Below are positions 40,640 through 52,638 of a DNA stretch of 64,000 nt, in pieces (within the stretch, counting starts at the first letter, position 1; each line of letters begins with the position of its first letter). The notes under the pieces were generated by a model. That model worked only from the letters and a program-made list of their open reading frames with translations. It was not told where the DNA came from and searched no databases. Both the position numbers and the translations under genes were made by a program. This DNA is from Aphelocoma coerulescens (taxonomy: Eukaryota > Chordata > Aves > Passeriformes > Corvidae): the NCBI RefSeq assembly GCF_041296385.1, contig NW_027183804.1:2294001-2358000 (forward strand), in the 5' to 3' direction.

Positions 40640-41469
40640 GGGCCCTGCAGGGTCACTGTAAGAGCTTAATGATAAGAGAAAGGCTCCAAAAAGTGCTTTG
40701 TCGTTATGACTGCTCAAAACCTGAAAAGCTTCAAAAATGCCTGGTCATTTGGTCTGCTTATCATAAAACGGGCGGTACAGACCGTGGGTAGCTCGCCTTG
40801 AGGCCCATAAAAAGGAAGGCGAAACTGGTGCAGGGTGTGGAGGGGAAAGCGAGGGGCAGAGTCCCTGACCTTTGCCTTTCCCCCCCACCACCATCGCCTG
40901 CTGCGAGACACTCTGAGGCCTCCTGGAGCCGACGCCGCCCGCCTGAGGAGAACCCCGCTGATCCTGCACCCCTGGGCCGGAGCCACGAGTGAGTTGTGGA
41001 GCCCCTGCCCTGCTGCTGCGTCCCGTGCTGGGAGCACCGGGAGTGGGCCAAGGCTCGGCTGCAGGACCGGGCACCGCGCCTGACACTCGGAGGACGGGCG
41101 GCCACATTCCAGCCAAACTGCTCCCGAGGCCAGAGAAGGCGGATAAGAGGCTTCAAACGACAGGAAAAAAGAGCAAAACCTTCTTCGCTCCCCCCAGCCC
41201 CTCTTGGCAGCACTAAAGGTAGCACAGCGTGGTGGTGACCGATCCTATGCTATTTTTTAAAATAACCTTGGCTTTTTAACTTTTCTCTACTTTTCTCTTT
41301 CTTTCTCTTTGCCTCTCTACTGTTAACTAAAATACATGAATTTTTTGGCATCAACATTTAATCTCATTTGGTTTTAATCTCATTTCTGGGAACATTTTGA
41401 ACCTTCTAAGTTCTTTCCAGTTTATGGACAGAGACTTAGCTTTCTTTGCTTTTCTGGGTTTAAACCAGA
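40640..41469. other. Unclassified stretch with promoter-like text
   Basis: cataaaaagg at 40806-40815 resembles a TATA box and is followed by GC-rich leader-like DNA ending in a TTTCTCT-rich part (41270-41330). It may be the 5' end of the ERV relic that follows, but no LTR match to 42048-42534 was seen. No supported gene. Confidence 0.3.
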
Positions 41470-41589
41470 CTGTGACAGGATGAAACTTGGAAACATCCCA
41501 GTGCAGGAACTACAGCGGGATGGATTTTAGAATCCATCTCTGCTCCGCAAAGATCTGCCTTTAGGAACAGACCAGCCACACACCATTGG

Positions 41590-42005
41590 GCTCTGCAGAT
41601 GGAAACTTCAGTGAATGCAGCTCCTTTGGGGTTTGCTGAAATAAAGGAACAATTGCCAGCCACAGCTAAAATGACCTTACAGAGCAGATTGGCTTTAGCC
41701 CCATTGCTGCTACATGGACAGGGAGTATGTGGATTCTTGAACTGAAACAGCAACACTTGTTGTGTGCACATTCCAAATGTGATGCTGGATTGGATGATCG
41801 GGTAGAGAGCATAAAATCGGTTGGTGCATCCAGCAGGGAATTAAGAGCAGGATTATAAAGTAACAAGTTGGAAAAAATACTTAATGGATTTGAATTTTCT
41901 CTGACTGGCTGGTTAGCCTCACTTTTGCAAAATATAATTGAGATCATAGTAATACTTGTAATTGTGATACTTTCCTTTGAGCTGCATAAAACCCATGATT
42001 ACTAA
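41590..42005 (+). pseudogene. Relic env transmembrane subunit
   Basis: Reads LQSRLALAPLLLHGQ then GVCGFLN and NTCC, the gamma-type immunosuppressive/CX6CC region with a stop inside the Cys loop. Further stops follow, then a membrane-proximal FSLTGWLASLLQN and a hydrophobic anchor (IIVILVIVILSF) ending in TAA at 42003. Non-functional. Confidence 0.7.
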
Positions 42006-42047
42006 TGCAAGGCGAGTCAGAGAAGATAATCTTCACAAAGGTGGGGA

Positions 42048-42534
42048 TGTTATCAGATGATCAATTTTCCACACCTGTTGATCTGACACAATGCTTGTTC
42101 TTCCAAACCCACTGGCCCATGGAACTGCACACTGCCCACAGTGTAAGAAGGAGAACTGGAAAGCGACCGGCCTCATTTGTGGACTTTTACCAGTTCACCA
42201 GGCAGTCAGGCATGACTTTGGGGTCACCAAACACCAGGGACCCCCAAAGAGACCCCCAAAACAGAAGAACACATGTGTAAAGGGGAGGGAAAATATGTTA
42301 ATGATTTTGGGGAAATGATTATCATCTGCATGTTTATTCTGGGACAATCACTGAATATGTCTGTAAAACACAGGATATAAACAAGAACTGTCCTGTCCTC
42401 AGCATGCATGGCTTTAGGAGGAGTTATCCCCTCGTCCATCCAGCCAAATAAAGAATGCTGCTTCTTATTCTTAGTGCTACATTGGTGTTAAGGAGGTTCT
42501 TTTGTTTTTACTGACTTTTGTTAACAGCCTCACA
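42048..42534 (+). repeat. LTR of the second relic
   Basis: TGTTATCAG...CTCACA, ~487 bp, with AATAAA at 42447-42452; aligns with 18640-19112. Its end adjoins the 39-bp minisatellite directly. Confidence 0.65.
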
Positions 42535-43720
42535 GTGATCTCCCTGCTTCCATGAGGCCTTGCAGTGTCACAATGGTTGCCTTGGTTTGATGGGGCCCCA
42601 AAGTGACACAATGGCCCCCTGGTTCCACGAGGCCCCGTATTGTCACAGTGGTCTTGGTTCCATGGGGCCCAACAATGCCACGACACCCTTGGTTACACGA
42701 AGCCCTGCAATGTCACAATGGCCCCTGTGTTGCACAAGGCCCCCAAGTGTCACTATTGATTCTAAGGTTCCATGGGGCCCTGCAGCATGACAGTGGATTC
42801 CATTGTTTCACAATGGGCTGCAGTGTCACCGTGGCCTCTTGGTTCCTTGGAGCCCCACACTGACACAACAGCTCCTTGGTTCTGTGAAGCCTGTCAGTGT
42901 CAGAATGGTCTCCTTGGTTCCATGGAGCCCCACAGTTTCAAAATGGCCTCTTGGTTCCATCAGGCCCAGCAGTGTCACAATGGTCTCCATGATTCCATGA
43001 GGCCCTGCAGTGTCACAGTGATCTCCATGATTCCATGAGGCCCCACAGTGTCACAGTGGTCTCCATGGTTCCTTGGGGCCTCACAGTGTCACAATGGCCC
43101 CTTGATTCCATGGTGCCCCACAGTGTCACAGTGATCTCCTTGATTCCATGGTGCCCCACAGTGTCACAGTGATCTCCTTGATTCCATGGGGCACCCCAGT
43201 GTCACAATGGCCCCTTGATTCCATGAGGCCCCACAGTGTCACAGTGATCTCCTTGATCCATGGGGCCCCACAGTGTCACAGTAATCTCCTTGATCCCATG
43301 AGGCCCCACAGTGTCACAGTAATCTCCTTGATTCCATGAGGCCCCACAGTGTCACAGTAATCTCCTTGATTCCATGGGGGCCCACAGCATCACAATGGTC
43401 TCCATGGTTCTATGGGGCCCCACAGTGTCACAATGATCTCCTTGGTTGGGGCCCCACAGTGTCACAGTGATCTCCTTGATCCATGGTGCCCCACAGTGTC
43501 ACAGTGATCTCCTTGATTCCATGAGGCCCCACAGTGTCACAGTGATCTCCTTGATCCCATGAGGCCCCACAGTGCTACAATGATCTCCTTGGTTGGGGCC
43601 CCACAGTGTCACAGTGGTCTCCTTGATTCCATGGGGCACCCCAGTGTCACAATGGTCTCTTACGTCCCACAGTGTGACAATGGACCCTTGGTTACACAAA
43701 GTCCCGCAGTGTCACACGGG
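42535..43720 (-). repeat. Major 39-bp minisatellite array (~30 units)
   Basis: Longest block of the family; later units are most homogeneous (gtgtcacagtgatctcctt plus gattccatgaggccccaca). Units vary from ~33 to 41 bp; some lack the gattccat part. Open frames such as those at 43148-43339 are repeat artefacts. Confidence 0.95.
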
Positions 43721-43739
43721 ACACTTGCAGGGCTGGAAC

Positions 43740-44135
43740 ACCTCTGTTCTGGAGCCAGGCTGGGAGAGCTGGAGCTGCTCAGCCTGGGGGAGAGAAGGCT
43801 CCAAGGAGACATGAGAGTCCCTTCCAGTGCCTAAAGGGGCTCCGAGAGAGCTGGAGAGGGGCTTTGGACAAGGTCTGGAGTGACAGGACAAGGGGAATGT
43901 CCATGAGGGGAAGGAGGGTGGGTTTAGATGGGATATTGGGAAGAAATTCTTCCCCGTGAGGGTGGTGAGCTCCTGGCACAGGCTACCCAGAGAGGCTGCA
44001 GACTCCCCACCTCTGGAAGTGTTCAAGGCCAGGTTGGACAGAGCAATCTGGGCCAGTGGAAGGTGTCCCTGCCCACGGCAGGAGATTGGAACCTGATGAT
44101 CGAGGTTCCAGCCCAAGCCATTCCATGATTTAGAT
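43740..44135 (+). mobile_element. CR1 LINE 3' fragment
   Basis: Shows the characteristic CR1 3' end: ctgggagagctgg, gagaaggctccaaggagac, gacaaggggaatg, gggtttagatgggatat, gaagaaattcttcc, gagggtggtgagc, ctggcacaggct, ggaagtgttcaaggccagg and a terminal ccattccatgatt. 5'-truncated, without ORF2 coding sequence, as for most bird CR1 copies. Confidence 0.9.
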
Positions 44136-44139
44136 TCTC

Positions 44140-45917
44140 CTCCCCACCCCCATTCAGCAGCAGGTTGACATGTTCCTTTTGCAGCCATTTACTGCAAACA
44201 CAGCGACTGAATTCATTTTGCTCTGGATATTGCCTGAAGCCTCCATCAGCTCCAGCCGGACTTTGGCTTTCCTAAACACAGGAACACAGGCTCGGGTCAG
44301 ATTTCTGAATGCCTCCTCCACAGCCTGTCCTCGCTTCCACCTCCTGGTCGCTGTGTTGTGGCTCATGCCTGTGATTTGTGCCTGAGGCAGCACAGCCCCC
44401 CTGCCCAGCACAGGCCCCACACGCCCCTCACCAGACACGGCACAGCACGGGGTGTGTTTTGGGTGGGCAAATGTTCCCCACCAGAGCGTCCATGCCAGAC
44501 CTCAATGTCCAGTCCCACCACCCACATCCCGTGCCAGGGTTCACAGAGAGCCCTGCCCTGGGCTCTGCCAAGGTCTGGGTGAGGAGGGAGCCTGGGGCAG
44601 GGCTGACGCTGCCCCTGCACCAGCACTGAACTCAGCAGGAAGAAGGAGATGACCACAGAACAGAGACCAAAAAACTGGGGTGAGTGGCCAGATCTGAAAG
44701 TGGCCGATGAAAGAGGCTGGGGGGGTGATCAAAGCCCTGGGGCACCTTCTCGGACTGTCCATGCCACCAAGGGCCCAGACCGGCTCCCTCAGTGCTGCAC
44801 CTGCCTGTCTGAGATCCCTGCCAGGGGACTGGCACAGCACCACACACCCACTGGAACGAGTCCTGGCCCTGCAGAGTCACACAGCTCAGCTGATATGGGC
44901 GGGTTTTATCTCCTGGGCACTTCCCAGCCCAGCCCAGCCTCTGCCCAGCTCTGCCCACCTCCCCTGCCCTCCTCCCAGCCCAGCCCAGCCCAGCCCGTTC
45001 TGGGTGAGCCCCATGGCAGTGCCAGCCCTGGGGTGTGCCAGCACTGGGGACACTCCCCCCACTGCTCAGCCCCTCTGAAGGGCCCAGCAGCTGCCGAGGG
45101 GCAGAGAGGGAGGTCAGCCTCCACAGCAGCCCCAGGGCTGGAGCTCCCCATGGCAGGGGAAATGGAGCCCAGTGACGGCGCAGAACTCCCAGCCCCGGCT
45201 CCAGGAGATGCCCAGCACAGGCTGCCTCTGCCCCTCAGTGCCAGCCCCTCTGCCCAGGCCAGCACAGCACAGCAGCCCTGGGCAGGGGACAGAGGGGCCT
45301 GGCCAGAGCCGGTGCCTGCAGCAGCAGCTTCCTCTGGATTGCACCCTGCAGGCACAGAAACGTTCCCTTGTCCTTCTCCTGGACATCCCTTTCCCCAGCT
45401 GAGGTGTCCCGGCCGGCCGGGCTGCCTTGTGCTGCTGCCCAGCCCCTGCTCCCCACAGGGCCCTGAGCTGGCACTGCTGCTCTGGACACGGCCGCTTCTG
45501 CTGCTCTCCGTGGCCAGGGCTGCAGGGAAGCAGCAGCCCCAGGGAGAAGGAGCAGAAAGGCTCTGGGCACTGAGGCCAACAGGGGCACCCCAAGGCCCAC
45601 AAGTTCTCTGTGTGGCAGCTGAGCTTGTGAGCCCCTGAGCCCTCCCAGGTGCTGGGGCTGCAGCTCCAGCTCCAGAGGAGATGTGAAGGATGGGAACAGA
45701 GACAAATAATTTCTGCTGGACTCTTTAGTGTGTTTGTTTGTACAGGGAGCCTGGATCCACATGTACAGGATGTGTCTGGGGTCAGATAACACTGGGAGAG
45801 TGATAACAAAAATATTAAGGTGAAATACTATTTGCTGTATAACGAACAAAGGAAAAATAAGACATATGATCTAAGGGGCATCTGAGTTTTTCATATTCCT
45901 TAGGGACTCTCCAGCAG
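44140..45917. other. Spacer 3' of the second olfactory receptor
   Basis: 44160-44400 is unique-looking and 44640-45640 is GC-rich with long uninformative frames. 45660-45917 is AT-richer and probably receptor 3' UTR. Nothing recognised. Confidence 0.4.
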
Positions 45918-46838
45918 TCAAAGAAGTCCAGAGAGTTTTCTCAGGGTCTCCTTGAGCTCCTGGTTCTTCAGGCTGTAGATGAGGGGGTTCAGTGCTGGAG
46001 GCACCACCGAGTACAGAACTGACACTGCAACATCCAGGGATGGCGAGGAGAGAGAGGGGGGCTTCAGGTTGGAAAATATGCCAGTGCTGACAAACAGGGA
46101 GACCACGGCCAGGTGAGGGAGGCACGTGGAAAAGGCTTTGTGCCGGCCCTGCTCAGAGGGGATCCTCAGCACAACCCTGAAGATCTGCACATAGGAGAAA
46201 ACAATGAACACAAAACAGCCAAATACCAAACAGGCACTGACAGCGATGAGCCCAAGTTCCCTGAGCTTGTAGTATGAGCAGGAGAGCTTGAGGATCTGGG
46301 GCACTTCACAGAAGAACTGGCCCAGGGCATTGCCCTGGCACAGGGGCAGGGAAAATGTATTGGCTGTGTGCAGCAGACCATTGAGAAGGCCACTGGCCCA
46401 GGCAGCTGCTGCCATGTGGGCACAAGCTCTGCTGCCCAGGAGGGTCCCGTAGTGCAGGGGTTTGCAGATGGACACGTAGCGGTCGTAGCACATGATGGTG
46501 AGGAGGAAATACTCTGCTGAGATGAAGAACAGAAAGAAAAACACCTGAGCAGCACATGCTGAGTAGGAGATGTGGCTGGTGCCCCAGAGGGAATTGTGCA
46601 TGGCCTTGGGGACAGTGGTGCAGATGGAGCCCAGGTCGCTGAGGGCCAGGTTGAGCAGGAAGAAGAACATGGGGCTGTGCAGGTGCTGGCCGCAGGCTCC
46701 GGCACTGATGATGAGGCCGTTGGCCAGGAGGGCAGCCAGGGAGATGCCCAGGAAGAGGCAGAAGTGCAGGAGCTGCAGCTGCCGCGTGTCTGCCAATGCC
46801 AGCAGGAGGAAGGGGCTGATGGAGCTGCTGTTGCACAT
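45918..46838 (-). CDS. Olfactory receptor, OR14-like (copy 2)
   Basis: Single-exon odorant receptor, 306 residues from the ATG at 46838 (the 306-residue length is typical). Motifs: MCNSSS glycosylation site, LANG in TM1, PMFFFLLNLAL, MCYDRYVSICKPLHY at TM3/IC2 (closer to the family consensus than copy 1), KAFSTCLPHL, PALNPLIYS. It differs from copy 1 at more than 30 residues clustered in TM3-TM6 and the second extracellular loop, which line the ligand pocket, and in the C-terminal tail. Upstream DNA is nearly identical to that of copy 1, so regulatory sequences are probably shared in kind. Appears intact. Confidence 0.92.
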   Translation of the reverse strand: MCNSSSISPFLLLALADTRQLQLLHFCLFLGISLAALLANGLIISAGACGQHLHSPMFFFLLNLALSDLGSICTTVPKAMHNSLWGTSHISYSACAAQVFFFLFFISAEYFLLTIMCYDRYVSICKPLHYGTLLGSRACAHMAAAAWASGLLNGLLHTANTFSLPLCQGNALGQFFCEVPQILKLSCSYYKLRELGLIAVSACLVFGCFVFIVFSYVQIFRVVLRIPSEQGRHKAFSTCLPHLAVVSLFVSTGIFSNLKPPSLSSPSLDVAVSVLYSVVPPALNPLIYSLKNQELKETLRKLSGLL

Positions 46839-49800
46839 TTGGAGCCTCTGGCCATGGAGTGCTGTTGAAGGATGAGACAGTGAGGAGTCAGGGGAGACTT
46901 TGCTGGGCAATGCCCAAGCCCTTTCTCCCAGCCCTGCCCCCCACTTTTCCTTTTCTCAGAGCCCTTCCCTCAGCCCCGTGCCTGGAGCTCTGCTGGGATC
47001 TGGCCCCGTTGCTGTGACGAGCAGGGGCTGTGCCCATGGACAGCGAGGAGTCAGCTCTGCTCTGCTGCAGCAGGGACATGGGAATGGGGACAGGGGCTGG
47101 TCCTGGGGCTGAACTCCATCAGCCCAAACTGCTCCTGAGGCAGAGGAGCTGGGCAGCATCTCCTGTGCCAGGGCTAAGGAACGGTGACGGCCAAAGGCAC
47201 TTTGAGAGGGTTTCCTGCTGTGCCCAGGGAGAGCAGAGAGAACTGTGCAAGGCAAGAGCATTGGCTGTAACTCAGGGAAGGGTGAGGGGAGCTGCTCTGT
47301 CGCTCCATCTGTCCCCAGCTGCCCTTCCTGAGATGGAGGGCAGTCACTGTGTTCCCCTGAAAATCAGCCTGGCTCAGCTGAGAGCAGAGGGAGCCACAGC
47401 AGAGCAAAGTGGCTCAGCCTTTCTCAGAGTCTCAGCCCCACTGCTGGCCAAGGACACTCGCGGCCCCAGTGTCCCCTGGAAGGCAGCTGACAGCTGGGAT
47501 GGCATCCCGAGGGCACAGCCAGGCTCCTGCCCATGGCACTGCTGGAGGAGAGCCGGCTCATTGCCAGCCTCCCAGCCCGGCCTGCCCAGAGCTCCCGGGG
47601 CAGAGGGAGCTGGGACACCCCATTGCTGTGCTCAGCCTGCACAGGAGGAGCCCCAGGGCTGGGCCTGAGCCTGCAGCTGGAAGTGCCATTCCCAGAGAGC
47701 CCCTCAGCAGCGCCAGGAGCAGCTGAGCAGGGCAAGGAGAGAGAGCCGGGCCCTGAGGAAAAGCCTTTCCCTGCCCAGCGCTGCCCAGCCCCTCCCGGGC
47801 AGCACCAGGGCAGGACAGTCGCCCTCAGGCCCCGGGCAGCAGGAACGGGCCCGTGGCCGCAGAGATGCCCTTCATCTCTGCTGCTGCTCTGCCGGCCCAG
47901 GAGGGCACCGAGGGCCCCGAGCCCCCGGGCTGAGGGCCCCGAGCCCCCGGGCTGAGGGCCCCGAGCCCCCGGGCTGAGGGCTGTGCTGGCTGCGAGGGGA
48001 CACCGGAGCTGCGCTGCTCAGGGCGGTGTCTGCACTGCAGGGCAGCGCCGGCAGCTGCCACAGCTCCCCTCAGCAGGGCTGCCCTCAGCGCTGCCTCCCT
48101 CCCTCCCTGCCCACGGCTCTGCTGCTGGAGCTGGCCCAGCCGGGAGCTGCTCCTGCGGCCCGGGCTCCGTCCCTGCCGCTGCTGCCGGAGCCCAGCCCAG
48201 CCCCTGGGCCAGCCCTGCCCGGCAGCCGCTCGGGGCTGCGGCGATTAAAGAACAGCTCCCCCGGGCCTGGGCACCATGGAAAGGTGATGCTGGCTGGAGC
48301 TGGGGGCTGGCGAGGTGCAGGCACTTGCTGAGGCTCCCAGGAATCCTCAGTGTGATGGTTTAAGAGCCTCAGCCCCTGCTCCATCTGCACAGCTGAGTTT
48401 CCATTCCCACCAAGCTGAGCCGGAGAAAAGTGGGAGCACAGATTGAGGAAAGCAGAAACTCAAGCAGGAATCTCCTGCCCTGAATGTGCTCATGAAAAGC
48501 CCCTCAGAAATGACCTGGGCATGAGCTGGAGCTCTGAGCAGCCCTGGCCCCACAGCAGCCTCTCCACAGCAGCAGGACCTGCCCTGCAGGAGTCACTCCT
48601 TGCAGCCACAGCTCCCCTGCACCGCCCATGGGGAGCTCCCAGGCAGGCTGAGAGGTGCCCCTGGCAGGTGGCAGATGCCCTGGCCTGGCAAAGAGCCCTC
48701 AGGGCTGCAGGAGCTGCTCTGCAGGACAGCCCTGGGCACCCCTGGCTGCTGCCCACCTTCAGAGCCTGCAGCCGGCCCTGGCAGCAGGAGCCGTCCTGCC
48801 CTGTCCCTCTGACGGTGCCCAGGGCAGCCCCGCTCTGCAGCACATCCTCCCCCAAGGCAGGAACGGCAGCAGAGCCATCCTCACAGCCATGGCAGCCGTG
48901 TCATGGGCCAGCTCTAGAGGATCCCTGCAGCCAGAGACTCACTGTGTCCCACGCTGTGAAGGTTTCTCCACGAATGAGTTCAGAGCTGTCCTTCCAGCTG
49001 CTTTAGCCAGCTCTCTGCTCACTCCTCCCAGGTACCTGCAGGCAGTGCCCTCAGCCCTGCTGGGCTGGCAGAGGAGCTGCTCCTCAGCAGAGCTGCCTCT
49101 TTGAAGCTCTCCTTGGTTGCCAGGAGCTTGAGAGTTCCCTCTGTGCCAGGAGCCCGGCCCAGCTCAGCAGCACAGCAGCAGCACAAGGACTTTAATGACC
49201 CCCTCAGGGCTTTGGTGTTGTTCACATCAGACTCAGTCCCTCAGAGTGTCTTCAAAAAACTTCTCAAGAACTCAAAGATTCAAAGTCCAAAGTTTCTTTA
49301 ACTTTTAATGGGTCCCAGTGAGGGACACGACTCACGTGAAAGTGTGCCCAGGTTCCAGTGAGAGCAGAACTCTGGAGGCAGCGATGGCAGGTGGGGACAA
49401 GCAAGGGAAAGGTGTCTCTGGTGCTGAGCAAAGCTGGCTGTGTTCCATGAGTGCAAAGGGCCAAGGCCTGAGCCCCAGCCCCTGGCAAGGCAGATCCTGT
49501 CCCTCCCTCAGTGCTCAGGGCTCTTGCCGGGGCACTGGGAAGTGGGGATGGGCAGTGCCCAGGGCAGCACCATGGGGCGGCCCCTGCCAGGCTGCTGGGC
49601 AGGGACAAGGAGGCACTGAGGCCCCAGGGCTGCAGGGGTCACTTGTCCCCTCCTGGCCTCAGGGCCAGGGCCAGCAGCCGTGGCCAAAGGGCTGCACAAG
49701 TTGGCTCTGTCAGGGCCTTGCAGCTGCTGCCCATCCCTCTGCCCTCTGCAGCCCAGGCTGTGCCACGCTGTCCCTGCCCTGCGCCTCTGTCCCTGCAGGC

Positions 49801-50310
49801 TGTCCTCATCTCCCCGGCTGCCCCACCTGGCTGGCCCCTTCCTTTGCTGGCAGCTCTGCGTCCTGCCTGCCTCTGCCCGGGCACACAAAGCCTTGGGCTG
49901 CTCCAGACTCCTTCTGGGGGACGTGTTGCACCCCAGCCCTGCCTGGGAGGGAAATTCCTTTCTCCTGGTGTCCACTCTGGGCCTCCCCAGTTGCCCTGTC
50001 ACAAAGGCCCCTCAGTTCTTTGGGGCCAGCAGTGCCACAGTGGCCCCTTGGCTCCATGGAACGCCACAGGGTCACAATGGTGCCCTTGGTGCCACCAGCC
50101 CTGCAGGGTCACAACGGCCCCTGGGTTCCACGAGGCCACACAGGGTCACAGTGGTCTCCAGAGGAAGGGAAGCACTGAGCCCCAGAGTTTCAGGGGCAGA
50201 TGAGACACAGACACCAGAGGCCAAGGCCAGGCAGATCTGTGTGTCCTGGCAGGTTTGTTCGGGAGCAACCCTTGGATATTGGGAATTTGGGAGGTGGAAT
50301 CCCAATTTTG
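45935..50310. repeat. Tandem duplication unit D2
   Basis: Direct partner of 34795-39230; its right end overlaps the start of segment C, showing that D1, D2, A and C share the minisatellite block at their junction. Confidence 0.9.
47916..47982. repeat. 22-bp GC-rich tandem repeat, 3 units
   Basis: Identical in structure to 36772-36838 in unit D1. Confidence 0.85.
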
Positions 50311-51394
50311 GCCATGGGCACCTTGTCGAGAAGGATGGGTTTATTCCACATGAAAGAAAAGCACAAAGTCCAAGAGTTTTGGAAGAAGATGAGAAGTGGC
50401 CACCATGGGCGAGGGCAGCCAGATCTGTCTCTCATGGCAGCTTTTGTCTGGGAGCAATCCTTGGATAGACAGAATTTGGGGGGTAGAATCTCAGATTTGG
50501 CAATGGGCACCTGGAGAAGGACAGTTCTTTTCCTTTGGAAGGAAAGCACGGAGCCCTAGGAGCCCCAGGGCTCCTGAGCCAGCCCCTGCTGCCCCGGGAG
50601 GGAATTTGGGGAGGGGGCAGAGGGGGTGCGCAGCCCCCGCCGGGGGATGACCCCGGCCCAGCGCCCTTCGTTCAGCACCGAGCTGGGCTTGGGGCCGCAG
50701 GAGGAAGAGGCCGATGGGAAGCAGATCCTGCAGGGGGGACAGGGCTTGGGCTCAGGGCAAGGTCCTGCCCTGCACACCTGGCTCAGGTGTGAGCCTGCCC
50801 CGGGAAGGGAGCGGGACATTCCCATCCCCACGGATCAGGGCTGGGAGCAGCGCTGGGACCACGAACATGGAAATCCTGGGAGCCACTGGGACCGCACTGG
50901 GGGGTGAATGATCCCCCCCAGCACCTTTCCAGGCCGCCCTGCGACCTGAGAAATGCTCGCTGGGCCTCGGCCTTGGCCAAGAGCCCCCGGGCTCAGCTGC
51001 TCTGAGCTCAGGCGCTGCCGGCTCCCGCAGCCCGCCCAGGGCCGCCCTGCCCGTGCCGGGGCTGTGCTGGAATTCTCTGCTGCTGCTGGGCCACTCGGGG
51101 GGTCTGGCCCCGCAGGAAAGGTGACCCTGAGCCAGGAGCTTTCCTTGGCCGCAGCAAAGCCTCGGCACGGAAAGACCTTCCCAGCGCTGTGCCCTGGGCC
51201 GGGAGGGATTGTGCCACCAGAGCTGTCCCTCCATTTCTTCTGCCAGGCAGCTTTAGCACAGGAGAAGTGGAGAAGCCAGAGCTGCCTCTCAGCTTTCCGC
51301 AGTCCTGCAGAGGAATCCTGTGTGGGAAGCAGCCTGGGAACAGGGTTGAGGTGCCAGAAATGGAAAAGAAAGCAAAAAGATATAAAAAGGGAAA

Positions 51395-51473
51395 GCAGAG
51401 AAGGGAGGAAGGGAGGAAGAGAAGAAGGGAGGGAGGAAAGGAGGGAGGAAGGAAGGAATTCGGAAGGAAGGAA

Positions 51474-51505
<32 letters not shown>

Positions 51506-51550
51506 GGAAGGAAGGAAGGAAGGAAGGAAGGAAGGAAGGAAGGAAGGAAA
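51395..51550. repeat. GGAA microsatellite with GGAATTC variants (copy C)
   Basis: Shorter allele-like form of 13030-13435, including four consecutive ggaattc units at 51474-51503. Confidence 0.95.
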
Positions 51551-52074
51551 ACAATGTAAGTTCTGAATGAAACAAAAAAATAAAAGGTAAATAACTGAGT
51601 TCTCTTTTAAAAAATATCAATTCCCTCTGAATCCAAAGTTGCAGAAGACTTTTCACTCCACATTTGGGTTTTGTTTTCATCTCTCATACTTTTTCTGGTT
51701 CTTTTCTTTTTTCTCTTGTTTTAATAGATAATCCCTTCTAGGAAAGGAATGCAGAGCAAAATGAGACCCATTTCTGGCAGGCACTGAAAGTGTGGGCTCC
51801 TGGTCTGGTTCCTTTTGTGTGGATCCCTCATCTCTGTGTCATGGGGGGAATAGCAGTGCTGGGAGCCAGCAGCGGGCTCAGGAGCATCCCGCTCTGGCAG
51901 CTCTGAGCAGGTGGCACATGTCCTGCTCTCCTGCTGCCCTCCAAAGCACAGAATCCATGGGCAAGTTTAGGCCCAGCTCTGGGCACAGCCAGCATGGCCT
52001 GGGCACGGGAACGGGGGGCAAAGCGGGCGGGATCCTTCTACAGCTGCCTGGTGGTTTCTGGTTTCTCTGCCCAG

Positions 52075-52181
52075 AGTGCCAGGGTGTTCTTAAGAGGTGC
52101 TTGTCCATGCAGCCCTTGGACAGGCCGTCCTTGGAAGAGCTCTTCAGTGCCCCTTGGCTGCAGGGTGTTCATGTGCCCTAG
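52075..52181 (+). pseudogene. PIM-kinase-like last exon (copy C)
   Basis: Equivalent of 13957-14063 with one Asp-to-Gly change (ECQGVLKRCL); acceptor and TAG preserved. Confidence 0.72.
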
Positions 52182-52463
52182 AGGATGGCAGAGAGCCACG
52201 GGCACAGTGTGATCCAGGGGCCTGGCAGGTAACAGCCCCACACATCTCTTGGCAATCAGTGGCAAAGTAAAGCAGACTATTTTGTCCTGCCTGGAGCTCT
52301 GAGCAGGGAGCATCAGAAGGGAACACGCAGCTCTTGGGCTGCAGCTGAGCTGGAGGCCTGCTCTGGCAAGCACTGGTGGCCACCATCCCCCCTGGTTTTG
52401 CTTGTGTGGTTCACTGATGGCTGGGGCCCTGGGCAGAACCCTGAGAGCCTGGTGTGGCCCCAG

Positions 52464-52638
52464 GGAAGGAGAAGGAGCCCCTGGAGAAGCTGTAGCAGGT
52501 GGGGCTGCTGCTGCTGGAGACACCAAGGACGAGCTCAAGGCCGACAACCTCTTCCTGGAGCTGGCCAGTGGCAGCTGAAGATGATGGCCTTTGATTCTGG
52601 CACCTTCTCCAAAGACACGCTCCACGGCCAGTGTGCAG
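52464..52638 (+). pseudogene. PIM-kinase-like fused exon (copy C)
   Basis: 175-nt equivalent of 14346-14520 with the same N-lobe deletion, premature stop, frameshift and lost DFG. Confidence 0.7.

Larger units (their letters stand above)
41470..42534 (+). mobile_element. Second class I ERV relic (env TM + 3' LTR)
   Basis: Contains a degraded transmembrane subunit (41590-42005), a purine-rich tract (aaaggtgggga) and an LTR, related to the relic at 16820-19112. gag and pol are missing. Confidence 0.75.

Noticed and set aside
42560..43834. Repeated short frames in the minisatellite
   Set aside because: Unit lengths near 39 bp keep frames open by chance; no start context or conservation beyond the repeat.
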